A DNA stretch of 64,000 nucleotides from Streptosporangium sp. NBC_01756. GTDB taxonomy: Bacteria; Actinomycetota; Actinomycetes; Streptosporangiales; Streptosporangiaceae. The stretch is from contig NZ_CP109130.1 in the NCBI RefSeq assembly GCF_035917975.1, forward strand, positions 1,860,001 to 1,924,000, in the 5' to 3' direction. The translations under genes and the position numbers were made by a program. Under the pieces are notes generated by a model that was not told the DNA's origin, did no database searches, and saw only the letters and a program-made list of their open reading frames with translations. Below are positions 18,281 to 27,573 of this stretch, in pieces (positions within the stretch are counted from its first letter, which is position 1; the number at the start of each line of letters is the position of its first letter).

Positions 18281-18776
18281 ACGGCCTCCTCGTCCGACAG
18301 CCCGGAGGCCGCGCCCGGCCTGCTGACTCGCTCACTCATCGACTACCTCCAACATGGAGACCTCCGCCTTCGAGGGGGTTTGATGACGTATTCACCCTCG
18401 GCGCGGTCGGATCTTAGGGTACTTTCAGGCTGACCTGGGCAGGGTACAGCGCGCCGGCCGCCCCTGCCCGCACCCTGTCACGCTGGGTCAGCAGTCGATC
18501 ACCAGGAGGTCGCATGGCCGGTTCGAATGGCGCGGTCCGGCCAGGACGGCACATTCCCGGCCACGAGGCCTGCCCGGCAGACAGGACACCCGGCGCACCC
18601 CGGCCCGGAAACCGGGAGCTCACCGTCCATCATCCGGCCGGTCTCTGGGTAGGCCTCTCCATAGTCGGTGCACGGGGACGCGATTCCCCGGCACCACGAG
18701 CGAGGCAGCCGTCCGCCTGTGAGGTCATGGCCGGACCACCCCGTCCTTCGCCCGCTGTCCGGTGGGAGGTGGAAGC
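18281..18776. other. Divergent region between purU and the phosphate transporter operon
   Basis: 496 bases. A plus-strand frame at 18514-18780 (88 codons) has AGGAGG before its ATG, but its codon third positions are not strongly GC-biased and it resembles nothing, so I do not call it a gene. No clear PHO-box direct repeats stand out. The stretch probably holds the pit promoter and a long leader. Confidence 0.4.
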
Positions 18777-19715
18777 GTGAGCGCGGTCGCCCTGTCATCA
18801 CTTGCCGGACTTTTCGCGATCGTCACCGGGGTCAACGACGGCGGTGCGCTGCTGGCGACCGGCCTGAAGATCTCCAGCATCCCTCCGCTCGCCGGCGTGC
18901 TCGTGATGACGGTCATGGTCGCATTGGTCCCCCTCCTGACCCATCAGGTCGCCACGACCTTCACCACCGGGCTGGCGAGCGCGGAAGGGCCTTCCGGACA
19001 GGGCGTGCTGGCCGTCGCCGTGCTCGCCGCGCTGGCCGTCGTCGCGATCCTCAACAACCGGGGGCTGCCCACCAGCCTGACCCTCGCCATCGTGGGCGCC
19101 CTCACCGGCGCGGGCCTGGGCTGGGGTCTGCCCGTCTCCGGCGGAACGGTGCTGTTCGTGCTCGTGGTCGCACTGGCGGCGCCGTTCGTGGGAGCCTTGC
19201 TGGCGATCCTGGTGCGCCGGTGGCTCATCCACCGGACGCACGGCCGCATGCTGCGGCAGTGGCACCGGGCCGGGTTCACCCTGCAGTGCCTGGCCTACGC
19301 GGCCAACGACAGTCAGAAGATGCCCGCCGTCTTCATGCTCGCCCTCGGCCTCTACGCCCCTCCGCTCTCCGTCTGCCTGATCGTGGCAGTGCTGTTCGGG
19401 ATCGGCGCCCTGTACGGCCTGCCGCGCGCCGGCCGTACCCTCAGCCGGACGATCATCGCCTCGCACCCGCTGGACGGGGTGACCGCCGAACTGGCCAGCG
19501 GAGCCGCCGTGGTCGGCTGCGCCGCGATCGGCGCGCCGGTGAGCATGACCCAGACGATCGCCGGCGCCCTCGTCGGAGCGGGGACGGCCAAGGGCTCGGG
19601 CCGGGTGCGCTGGCACTCCGCCACGAAGATAGCTCTGGCCTGGACACTGACGCTGCCGGTGAGCGGGCTGCTCGCCGCGGCGGCGGCACTCGTCATCCGG
19701 GGGGTGACCGCGTGA
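18777..19715 (+). CDS. pit: Inorganic phosphate transporter, Pit family
   Basis: 312 residues with about nine or ten membrane helices. It imports phosphate, probably as a metal-phosphate complex with protons. The Pit signatures are GVNDGGALLATGLK near the N-terminus and the second repeat AYAANDSQKMPAVF, both Asn-Asp motifs of the PHO-4 fold. The GTG at 18777 has GGGAGGTGG before it. The next gene overlaps by GTGA and encodes the DUF47 partner, the usual arrangement of low-affinity phosphate uptake. Confidence 0.93.
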   Translation: MSAVALSSLAGLFAIVTGVNDGGALLATGLKISSIPPLAGVLVMTVMVALVPLLTHQVATTFTTGLASAEGPSGQGVLAVAVLAALAVVAILNNRGLPTSLTLAIVGALTGAGLGWGLPVSGGTVLFVLVVALAAPFVGALLAILVRRWLIHRTHGRMLRQWHRAGFTLQCLAYAANDSQKMPAVFMLALGLYAPPLSVCLIVAVLFGIGALYGLPRAGRTLSRTIIASHPLDGVTAELASGAAVVGCAAIGAPVSMTQTIAGALVGAGTAKGSGRVRWHSATKIALAWTLTLPVSGLLAAAAALVIRGVTA

Positions 19716-20344
19716 AACGGCTGCGGCGTGTGCGGGATCTCCTGGCGGGCCGGATGGACAGCGCGCTCACCGAGGCACTGATCGGACAGCTTGAGGCCAC
19801 GAAGGAGGGTGCCTGGCTGGCCATGGCCATGATCGGCGGGGACACCGCCCGCACCGACGCCCACGAGCAGATGCGGGCCATCGAACACCGCGGCGACACC
19901 GAACGGGCACGCCTGGTGGAGGAGCTGTCCGAGTCACTGGTGACGCCGATCGACCGTGAGGACCTGTTCCGGCTGTCCCGCTCGATCGACGACGTGCTCG
20001 ACTCCCTCCGGGACTTCGTCCGGGAGTCGCATCTCTACCGTGTCCGCGACCAGCAGCGTTTCGCCCCCATGCTCGATCAGGTGATCGTCGGTATCGAGGC
20101 CCTGGAAACCGCGGTCCGCGACCTGGCGTCCCGTCCTTCCGTGATCACCCACGACGCACTGGAGGCGAAGAAGGCCGGCGGTACCCTCCGGCGCATGTAC
20201 CAGTACGAGATCGCCCGGATCTTCTCCGGCACGATCAGCGCGGAGACCATGAAGGAACGGGAACTGGTCCGCCGTCTGGAGATCGTCGGCGTCGCGATCG
20301 GTGAGGCGGCCGACGCCATCGCCGACGGCGCGATGAAACGCTGA
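19712..20344 (+). CDS. DUF47 (PhoU-like) protein, partner of Pit
   Basis: 210 residues, all helical, with the PhoU-like fold. The segments IEHRGDTERARLVEELSESLVTPIDREDLFRLSRSIDDVLD (about 50-95) carry the conserved Glu, Asp and Arg of DUF47. These proteins bind metals and sit beside Pit transporters, where they are thought to modulate transport. The GTG at 19712 overlaps the pit stop in GTGA, so translation is coupled. The operon closes at the hairpin at 20396-20432. Confidence 0.93.
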   Translation: MKRLRRVRDLLAGRMDSALTEALIGQLEATKEGAWLAMAMIGGDTARTDAHEQMRAIEHRGDTERARLVEELSESLVTPIDREDLFRLSRSIDDVLDSLRDFVRESHLYRVRDQQRFAPMLDQVIVGIEALETAVRDLASRPSVITHDALEAKKAGGTLRRMYQYEIARIFSGTISAETMKERELVRRLEIVGVAIGEAADAIADGAMKR

Positions 20345-20395
20345 TCCCCGCCCGTCCGGTGCCCCGCTTCACCGGCGGGATCCAGAGCGGTCGGA

Positions 20396-20432
20396 GCCGG
20401 GTGCGGGCCGTCCGGTACGGCCCGCACCCGGC
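20396..20432. terminator. Two-sided hairpin between DUF47 and phosphodiesterase genes
   Basis: A 16-bp perfect stem (20396-20411 with 20417-20432) with a five-base loop stands between two convergent stop codons. Confidence 0.8.
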
Positions 20433-20435
20433 GGA

Positions 20436-22019
<1,584 letters not shown>

Positions 22020-22187
22020 GGAACGTCCTTCCTCACTGGCCGGAGCACTCCGGCTCTACGCGAGGACCTCCGGCACGGTTGACCGCGTAAAGGCTGCCAG
22101 GACGAGGGCGTCTCCGCAGGTCATCAGGCTTTTTGGCAGTCGTTATGGAGGCGTTGGAGCAATAGATGGTGATAGCGTCCCAGGCCT

Positions 22188-22682
22188 ATGCGTGACTCAC
22201 GGGCGAGCGCGAACGACTCACCGGCGAGCGACTCCCCGGCGAGCGACCGGGCAGCGGCACGAGTGGTCTGCGTGAACGGCGAGGGCCGGGTGCTGCTGAT
22301 GCACTGGCGCGATCCGGCCAACGGCACAACCCTGTGGGAACCGCCCGGTGGCGGGATCGATCCGGGCGAAACGCCCTTCGAGGCGGCGCGACGGGAACTG
22401 GCCGAGGAGACCGGCCTGCCGGGTGGGGCGGTTCTGAACCGGTGGCTGCCGGTGCGCCGGGAGTTCGACTGGCTCGGCACCCACTACGTGAAGACCGAGC
22501 GGTTCTATCTGGCCAGGTTCGAAGACACCCCCGAGGTGATCCCCACCGCGTTCACCGCCGAGGAGGAGGACACCTGCCTGGGCTCCGGCTGGTTCTCTCC
22601 CGCGGAGATGGCGGAGCTTCCCGGCAAGCTGGAGCCGACAGACCTGGTGGAGGTCGTCTCCCGGCTCTCCCGGCTGGCGTAA
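22188..22682 (+). CDS. NUDIX hydrolase
   Basis: 164 residues. The Nudix box GGGIDPGETPFEAARRELAEETG stands at about 54-76 with all catalytic Glu residues. The substrate, some nucleoside diphosphate linked to another group, cannot be told. The first 22 residues are a Ser-Pro-Ala repeat (NDSPASDSPASD) encoded by a short DNA repeat of the unit GGCGAGCGACTC and look disordered. It is divergent from the phosphodiesterase gene. Confidence 0.93.
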   Translation: MRDSRASANDSPASDSPASDRAAARVVCVNGEGRVLLMHWRDPANGTTLWEPPGGGIDPGETPFEAARRELAEETGLPGGAVLNRWLPVRREFDWLGTHYVKTERFYLARFEDTPEVIPTAFTAEEEDTCLGSGWFSPAEMAELPGKLEPTDLVEVVSRLSRLA

Positions 22683-22960
22683 CCTGCCGAAAGTCCTTGG
22701 CCGACCGGCCGGGGACGGTGTGGGGACCAGGCGACCGCCGGGCGCCGCCGATGCCGGGGCAGCGGATCCGTACGGTCGCGAGGAGGGCCCTCTCACCCCT
22801 TGTGGATGACGCTGGATGCCCCTCTCAGCCGGGTGGTGCCAGGTTTGTGAACAATGATCTTCTTCATCGCACCCCCACGGGAAAATGACAACAGGTACGA
22901 AGAATAAATACTCTGGTATTTCACTAGATCGCAATGTTTAACTATAAATAATCAGTGAAA
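22683..22960. other. Intergenic stretch with an AT-rich pocket
   Basis: No gene is supported. Bases of about 22880-22960 are strikingly AT-rich for this genome. ATTTCACT (22918-22925) and AGTGAAAT (22954-22961) are exact inverted repeats that could close a loop at the end of the GNAT gene. Confidence 0.5.
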
Positions 22961-23455
22961 TCACTCAAACTGACCATTATGCGACATGGCTGCGACGAGA
23001 TCTTTTTCTCCGTAAAGCACGACGCATCCGCCGCGCTCTTCTCTACTGATCTCACGCCAGCCGTACTTGCGGTAGAGCTCGATCGCGGCCGGCTGGTTCA
23101 GCGTGGTGTCCCCGCAGAGCCGTACGTAACCCAGCTCTATGGCCCGCGCCTCCAGTGCCCCGATCATCTGAGCGCCGAATCCGCGCCGCTGAAACTCCGG
23201 ATGAACCCGCATACGGCACATCTCGGCGGTCTGGTCGTCGATGCGGCGGAGCCCGCCCATGACGACGACACGCCCGCCGGAAACCTCTCCGACGAGGAAG
23301 TCGCCCCGGTTCGCGAGGTAGATCTCGTTGATCCGCGGGAAGTCGTCCTCGTAGTAGACGCCGTCCCCCGGAGCCAGACCGACCTGGGCGAGACAGATCT
23401 GGTGCAGTGCCCAGACAGACTCCAGGTCGGACCAGCGATAGCGCCGTATCCTCAT
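22961..23455 (-). CDS. GNAT family N-acetyltransferase
   Basis: 164 residues. The acetyl-CoA binding motif is RMRVHPEFQRRGFGAQMIGALEARA, followed by TTLNQPAAIELYRKYGWRE, both typical of the family. Its ATG overlaps the stop of the XRE/TPR regulator gene in ATGA (23452-23455), so it is translated with the regulator and probably works in the same response. The substrate is unknown. Confidence 0.9.
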   Translation of the reverse strand: MRIRRYRWSDLESVWALHQICLAQVGLAPGDGVYYEDDFPRINEIYLANRGDFLVGEVSGGRVVVMGGLRRIDDQTAEMCRMRVHPEFQRRGFGAQMIGALEARAIELGYVRLCGDTTLNQPAAIELYRKYGWREISREERGGCVVLYGEKDLVAAMSHNGQFE

Positions 23456-25011
23456 ATATCGACCTCGGCCGGATCCGCCACCGGCGGGGTGCGCAGCGCT
23501 TCCTGATAGACCTTGAGCTCGGGGTGGCCGGGGTCCTTGGCCTCCACCGCCTTGGCCACCTCGTGGGCGCGCTGCATGAGGATGTCGGGCCGGCAGCCGT
23601 CGGCCAGGCCGGCGAGCGCGAGTTTGGCGATGGACAGCGCCTCGTCGAGGTCGCCCTCAAGGAGTTTGCACGTCGCCCGGTCGAAGTTGATGAAGGTCGG
23701 GTCGAGCCAGTCTGCCGGGCCGTACTTGGTGAGGGCCTGCTCCAAAATGAGATCGGCCTCCATCGCCTGCCCCAGCTTCACCAGGGCGTCACCCTGATGG
23801 AAGTAGAGCTGGCGCTCGGTGTAGCCGAAGGTCGAGTCGTCCTGGTCGGCCGCGGCCATCTGGGAGAACGCCGCCCGGGCCCGGGACAGTGCCCGCTTGG
23901 CCTGGTCGACCACTTCCTTCTTGCCGGAATTCGACATCATCGCCAGCGCACGGGCCTCCACGACCGGGGCCATGGCCTGAGCCGCACAGGGCGTCTGACC
24001 GGCCAGGTCACGGCTCTTCCTGGCGAGGTTGAGCGCCTCGCGCGGGTCTCCGTAGTAGAGCGGCACGAGGGCCTCCCTGGCGATGACCCAGGCCCGCAGC
24101 GCCCGGTCCCCGGTGTCGTCGGCGGCCGTCCGGCCGGTCCTGAAGAAGGACCGGGCCATCCGGTGATCGCCGAGGTTCACCATGATCATGCCGCTGAGTC
24201 CGGAGAGCTGGGCCGCCATCCGGCACAACCGCTCCTGCAGGTCCACCGGCTGGCGTCGCTCCATGGCCTTGCGCACGGCGCTGAACTCCAGCAGCACGTC
24301 GCAGAGCAGCCGCAGCGGCGGGGTGTTCATGTACTGCCGGCCGAAGCCGATGGTGGCTTCCTCCCACTGGTCGAGCATCGCGGGCGAAACGGTGGCCGAC
24401 ACCAGGGTCTCGTCCATCCTTCTGCGGATGTTCTCCACAGATCCGAGCACCTGTCCGTCCAGCGCGATGCCGGTGCCGGCCAGGAGCTGTAAAAGCGTCC
24501 TCCGTAGCACGTTCTCGTCCTCCTCACCCCTGTCCGCGGAGGGGTCGCCGCCGGTCGGCTGGATCGACAGCTCGCGCGAACCAGGGGAAGTGTCAGGTCT
24601 TCCATCCTGGAGATCGCCTCGGACGACACCGGGCATCTTGTGGCCGTGACCGCAGATGCAGGGGCCGACGTAACCGAGGGAGGCGGGCTCGACCCGGTAG
24701 GCGGTGCACAGGTAGTGGAGGTATTCGGGACCCGGTCTCTTGAGCCCGCTCTCGTAAGCGGACAGGAGCGTCTCCCCGATACCGGGGGCCGCCTTGCCGT
24801 CGCGCTCGAACAACGCCCTTATCTGCTCGATCACGTCGGCGAGAGCGACGCCGTGCGCGAGGCGGTGACCCTTGATCCGCGTGGTCCCGAACTGCGGACC
24901 GCACTTCTCATAGATCTCCTCGGCTATCTGCGCCGAACCACGCCCCGCAGCCAGGCCTCTGGCCCGGATCTGCCTCGCTAACTCCGTCTCCCTGTGTTGC
25001 CTGCCGGACAT
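23452..25011 (-). CDS. XRE-type regulator with TPR-like C-terminal half
   Basis: 519 residues. The first 110 hold a helix-turn-helix: SAQIAEEIYEKCGPQFGTTRIKGHRLAHG and then LSAYESGLKRPGPEYLHYLCTAYRV. A CICGHGHK stretch (about 116-123) could bind a metal. The remainder is a long array of helical repeats (TPR-like) with a low-complexity joint near residue 150. Proteins of this build are common in filamentous actinomycetes and are thought to sense small molecules or peptides. The ATG at 25011 has GAGAGGGG before it; the frame open to 25104 lacks support. It is co-translated with the GNAT gene and faces the 94-residue gene. Confidence 0.85.
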   Translation of the reverse strand: MSGRQHRETELARQIRARGLAAGRGSAQIAEEIYEKCGPQFGTTRIKGHRLAHGVALADVIEQIRALFERDGKAAPGIGETLLSAYESGLKRPGPEYLHYLCTAYRVEPASLGYVGPCICGHGHKMPGVVRGDLQDGRPDTSPGSRELSIQPTGGDPSADRGEEDENVLRRTLLQLLAGTGIALDGQVLGSVENIRRRMDETLVSATVSPAMLDQWEEATIGFGRQYMNTPPLRLLCDVLLEFSAVRKAMERRQPVDLQERLCRMAAQLSGLSGMIMVNLGDHRMARSFFRTGRTAADDTGDRALRAWVIAREALVPLYYGDPREALNLARKSRDLAGQTPCAAQAMAPVVEARALAMMSNSGKKEVVDQAKRALSRARAAFSQMAAADQDDSTFGYTERQLYFHQGDALVKLGQAMEADLILEQALTKYGPADWLDPTFINFDRATCKLLEGDLDEALSIAKLALAGLADGCRPDILMQRAHEVAKAVEAKDPGHPELKVYQEALRTPPVADPAEVDI

Positions 25012-25352
25012 ACCGGCCCCTCTCTCGTGACCAGCTGGGCTGCCTGGCACACTGGTTCCTGACCGGTCCGGTCCCGCTGACTCAGTGTGACGCTGATATC
25101 GCACTGTGCCTACCGAGAATGATGGACCAACTTTGGCTTATCCGGAACGCATGAATAGTGCTATCGGCTAAGGATCGTCCACCACCGGACTGTTTCTTTC
25201 AACCCACATGGGAGAAGGCATACCCCAATCTCGGTTTTCCCTCCGTTGACCCGCCGGGCCAAGTGAGTCATCTTTGGCCAACCAGCATCGATTCACCGCA
25301 ATGAAGCGAACACGATTCGGTGCGGGAGCAGGCGACTAAGAGGAGGGGCGAG
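25012..25352. other. Divergent promoter region of the XRE regulator and the small partner gene
   Basis: 341 bases of lower GC than the neighbours, especially 25100-25320. TTGGCTTATCC and TTTGGCCAACC fragments occur, but I find no convincing operator pair. Confidence 0.4.
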
Positions 25353-25637
25353 GTGGGGGAAGACGACTTCGGGCACCTGGAGCGACTGGTGTCGGAACTT
25401 GACTCTCATGGGCTGCATGCCCGAGTGGTGCGGACCCAGTCAGGCCGTGCCTTCGTGCGCGTGATAAATCCGAACGCGACCAGTCTGGCGGAGAACGTCA
25501 CCTGCCGAGCACAGGCCGCCCCCAACCCCCGGGATTGGTACTACTGGTGGTCCTGGGGAGAGCGGATGCACACGGCGCATGACCCCGCCGGTGCCGCTAC
25601 CAAGGTCGCACGCGTGCTTGCCGCGGTGGGGGAGTGA
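25353..25637 (+). CDS. Small conserved actinobacterial protein beside the XRE regulator
   Basis: 94 residues from a GTG behind AGGAGGGGCGAG. The sequence FGHLERLVSELDSHGLHARVV, then SGRAFVRVINPNATSLAENVTC and WYYWWSWGERMH has an alternating strand-helix look, and I recall similar short proteins next to XRE/TPR regulators in Streptomyces. It has no membrane helix. The divergent neighbour suggests a functional pair, perhaps as an anti-regulator, but that is inference. Confidence 0.7.
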   Translation: MGEDDFGHLERLVSELDSHGLHARVVRTQSGRAFVRVINPNATSLAENVTCRAQAAPNPRDWYYWWSWGERMHTAHDPAGAATKVARVLAAVGE

Positions 25638-25641
25638 GATA

Positions 25642-25920
25642 GCGGCGGCCCGGAGGGGGTCGCAGCCATCCGGGCCCGCCGCACTCACTGCGGCTCAAAG
25701 GGCCGGCGGGGTGTCCGGTGCGGAGCGTCCTCGGACGCTGGACACCCCGCCGAGTCCGAGACAGCTCACCACAGTCTGCCGTCCGGACCCGTCCGGACGG
25801 TGATCGGAGGGATTCCTCTCGGAACGGCACGGGACAGGCTTCCGGGTGCGTGTCCCGTGCCGAGCCGTCTGTCACCGGGGCATCCGGACCCACCCCCGCG
25901 GCCCGGGTTCGGATGTCCCC
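25642..25920. repeat. Run of five consecutive inverted repeats
   Basis: Five hairpins follow each other without a gene. (1) 25642-25654 with 25669-25682, one bulge. (2) 25704-25716 with 25740-25752, enclosing a second stem 25724-25730 with 25733-25739. (3) 25779-25788 with 25791-25800, a perfect 10-bp stem. (4) 25825-25836 with 25851-25862, a perfect 12-bp stem. (5) 25877-25891 with 25905-25920, one bulge. The first may terminate the small gene; the others have no assigned role. Confidence 0.8.
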
Positions 25921-26025
25921 GTCTTCCCCGGCGTGATGTGACGGCGGCCGGTTCGGTCGGCAATATGTATAGGCAAGGTAACTTGCCCCCATGCCGGCTG
26001 CCCCGATCCGAGAGGGATCCACTCC

Positions 26026-27027
26026 GTGTTCCTGTTCGCCTCCGCCCCCACTCCCCCTCCCACCGGTGACTCCGGGTTTGAGGAACTCATCAGAACAGGT
26101 GTGGGCTTAACCAGGGGGTGCGAGAACGGGGGTGGGGTAATCTGCGGCCTCATGCAGTCCTTCCTGCCGGACGCCTGGGCACCCGCGATCGCCGGCGCGC
26201 TCGCCATCTTGCTCATCGTGGTCATTGCGCTGATCCTGCGTAAGATCGCCAATCGGCTGATCACGAGGGTCGTGCGGCGCGCGTCCTCCTCCAACGGCGG
26301 CTCGATCGCCGGGCGGCTGCGCGGCAAGCAGACGACGACGCTGGAGGGGCTCGACGCGGTCGCCGCCGAGCGGCGCAGGCAGCGCGCGGAGACCATCGGC
26401 TCGGTGCTGCGGCCCGTCGCCTCGATCGTCATCCTCGGCACGGCGGTCCTGACCGTCTTGGATCGGCTCTCCATTCCCATCGCCCCCCTGCTGACCAGCG
26501 TCGGCATCGTCGGCGTGGCCGTCGGCTTCGGTGCTCAGGAGCTGGTGAAGGACTTCATCGCCGGTATGTTCATGCTCCTGGAGGACCAGTACGGCGTGGG
26601 CGACGTGATCGACGCGGGCGCCGCGGTCGGCACCGTCGAGGCGGTCACCCTGCGCATCACCCAGCTGCGCGACGTCGACGGCCGGGTCTGGTACGTCCGC
26701 AACGGCACCATCACCCGCGTCGGCAACGAGTCGCAGGGCTGGTCCCGCGCCACCGTGGACGTCCCGGTGGCCTACGCCTCCGACATCCCCGCGGTCCGCG
26801 ACCTGCTCAAGGACGTGGTCGAGGAGATGTGGAACGACCGCTCCTACCGCGACAGCGTCATGGTGGAGGAGCCCCAGGTCTGGGGGATCGAGCAGATCTC
26901 CGACACGGCCATCGTGTTCCGGATCAGCGCCAAGACGATCCCCGCCCGGCAGGCCGAGGTCGCCCGCGAGCTGCGCGTCCGGATCAAGTTCGCCCTCGAC
27001 CGGGCCTCCATCCCGATCGTGGGTTGA
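26026..27027 (+). CDS. Mechanosensitive ion channel, MscS family
   Basis: 333 residues. Membrane helices lie at about 52-70 and two further ones at about 120-165, the last with the pore-lining GIVGVAVGFGAQELVKDFIAG of MscS. The beta domain (DVIDAGAAVGTVEAVTLRITQLRDVDGRVWYVRNG) and the C-terminal alpha/beta part follow. The channel opens on membrane tension to protect from osmotic shock. I start at the GTG at 26026 behind GAGAGGGA; the extra N-terminus with two Cys (CENGGGVICG) resembles outside-facing starts of related channels. An ATG at 26152 is the alternative. GGCAAG-GTAA-CTTGCC (25972-25987) lies upstream and could be an operator. Confidence 0.92.
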   Translation: MFLFASAPTPPPTGDSGFEELIRTGVGLTRGCENGGGVICGLMQSFLPDAWAPAIAGALAILLIVVIALILRKIANRLITRVVRRASSSNGGSIAGRLRGKQTTTLEGLDAVAAERRRQRAETIGSVLRPVASIVILGTAVLTVLDRLSIPIAPLLTSVGIVGVAVGFGAQELVKDFIAGMFMLLEDQYGVGDVIDAGAAVGTVEAVTLRITQLRDVDGRVWYVRNGTITRVGNESQGWSRATVDVPVAYASDIPAVRDLLKDVVEEMWNDRSYRDSVMVEEPQVWGIEQISDTAIVFRISAKTIPARQAEVARELRVRIKFALDRASIPIVG

Positions 27028-27044
27028 CCTGGATCCCCGGGGCT

Positions 27045-27084
27045 GAAGCCCGGGGTCTCCACGCTCGTGGATCCCCCGGGCTTC
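27045..27084. repeat. GC-rich hairpin, REP-like or IS605-end-like
   Basis: GAAGCCCGGGG (27045-27055) pairs with 27074-27084, enclosing a smaller stem CCACG/CGTGG. Part of the same sequence can also fold with CCCCGGGGC just upstream at 27036-27043. It may end the mscS transcript. The look resembles subterminal hairpins of IS200/IS605 elements or REP units. Confidence 0.55.
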
Positions 27085-27151
27085 GGTCCCGTCGCATCGG
27101 ACGGGGCGGGCCCGGAGCGGTGAGGAGGCCGAGTCGCTTAGGCTTGGGGGC

Positions 27152-27550
27152 GTGTCCGCCATCCCCGAGGAACCCCAGTCCTTCTACGACGCCGTCGGTG
27201 GCGAGGTGGCCTTCCGGCATCTCGTCCACCGCTTCTACCAAGGCGTCGTGGGTGACCCGTTGCTGCGTCCGCTCTACCCCGAGGACGACCTCGCCGGGGC
27301 CGAAGACCGGTTGCGCCTCTTCCTGATCCAATACTGGGGCGGCCCCGGCACTTACAGTGCCCAACGAGGGCATCCGCGGCTGCGGATGCGGCACAATCCT
27401 TTCGTCATCGGCGCGGCCGAGCGCGACGCCTGGCTGAAGCACATGCACGACGCGGTGGTCTCGCTGGAGCTCCCCGACGACCTGGAGAAGCGCCTGTGGG
27501 ACTACCTTGTCTACGCGGCGCACAGCATGGTCAACGCCCCTGACGCATAA
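27152..27550 (+). CDS. glbO: Group II truncated haemoglobin
   Basis: 132 residues, the usual length. [33 protein letters not shown] starts the globin; the haem-side features include [29 protein letters not shown] with the proximal His and the Tyr/Trp pattern of group II (TrHbO). Such proteins bind oxygen and peroxide and may aid oxidative defence. The GTG at 27152 follows TAGGCT by 7 bases, so the mRNA is probably leaderless. The glucosidase gene starts 23 bases after its stop and may share the transcript. Confidence 0.94.
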   Translation: MSAIPEEPQSFYDAVGGEVAFRHLVHRFYQGVVGDPLLRPLYPEDDLAGAEDRLRLFLIQYWGGPGTYSAQRGHPRLRMRHNPFVIGAAERDAWLKHMHDAVVSLELPDDLEKRLWDYLVYAAHSMVNAPDA

Positions 27551-27573
27551 ACCCCGCCGGCTGGGGGCAATCC

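Noticed and set aside
18514-18780. 88-codon frame with AGGAGG before its ATG upstream of pit
   Set aside because: Codon third positions are weakly biased, no similarity is recognised and it overlaps the pit start region.
26152-27027. Shorter MscS start at the ATG at 26152
   Set aside because: A TAATCT box precedes it, but the GTG at 26026 has a better ribosome site and keeps a family-like N-terminus with two Cys. It remains the alternative.
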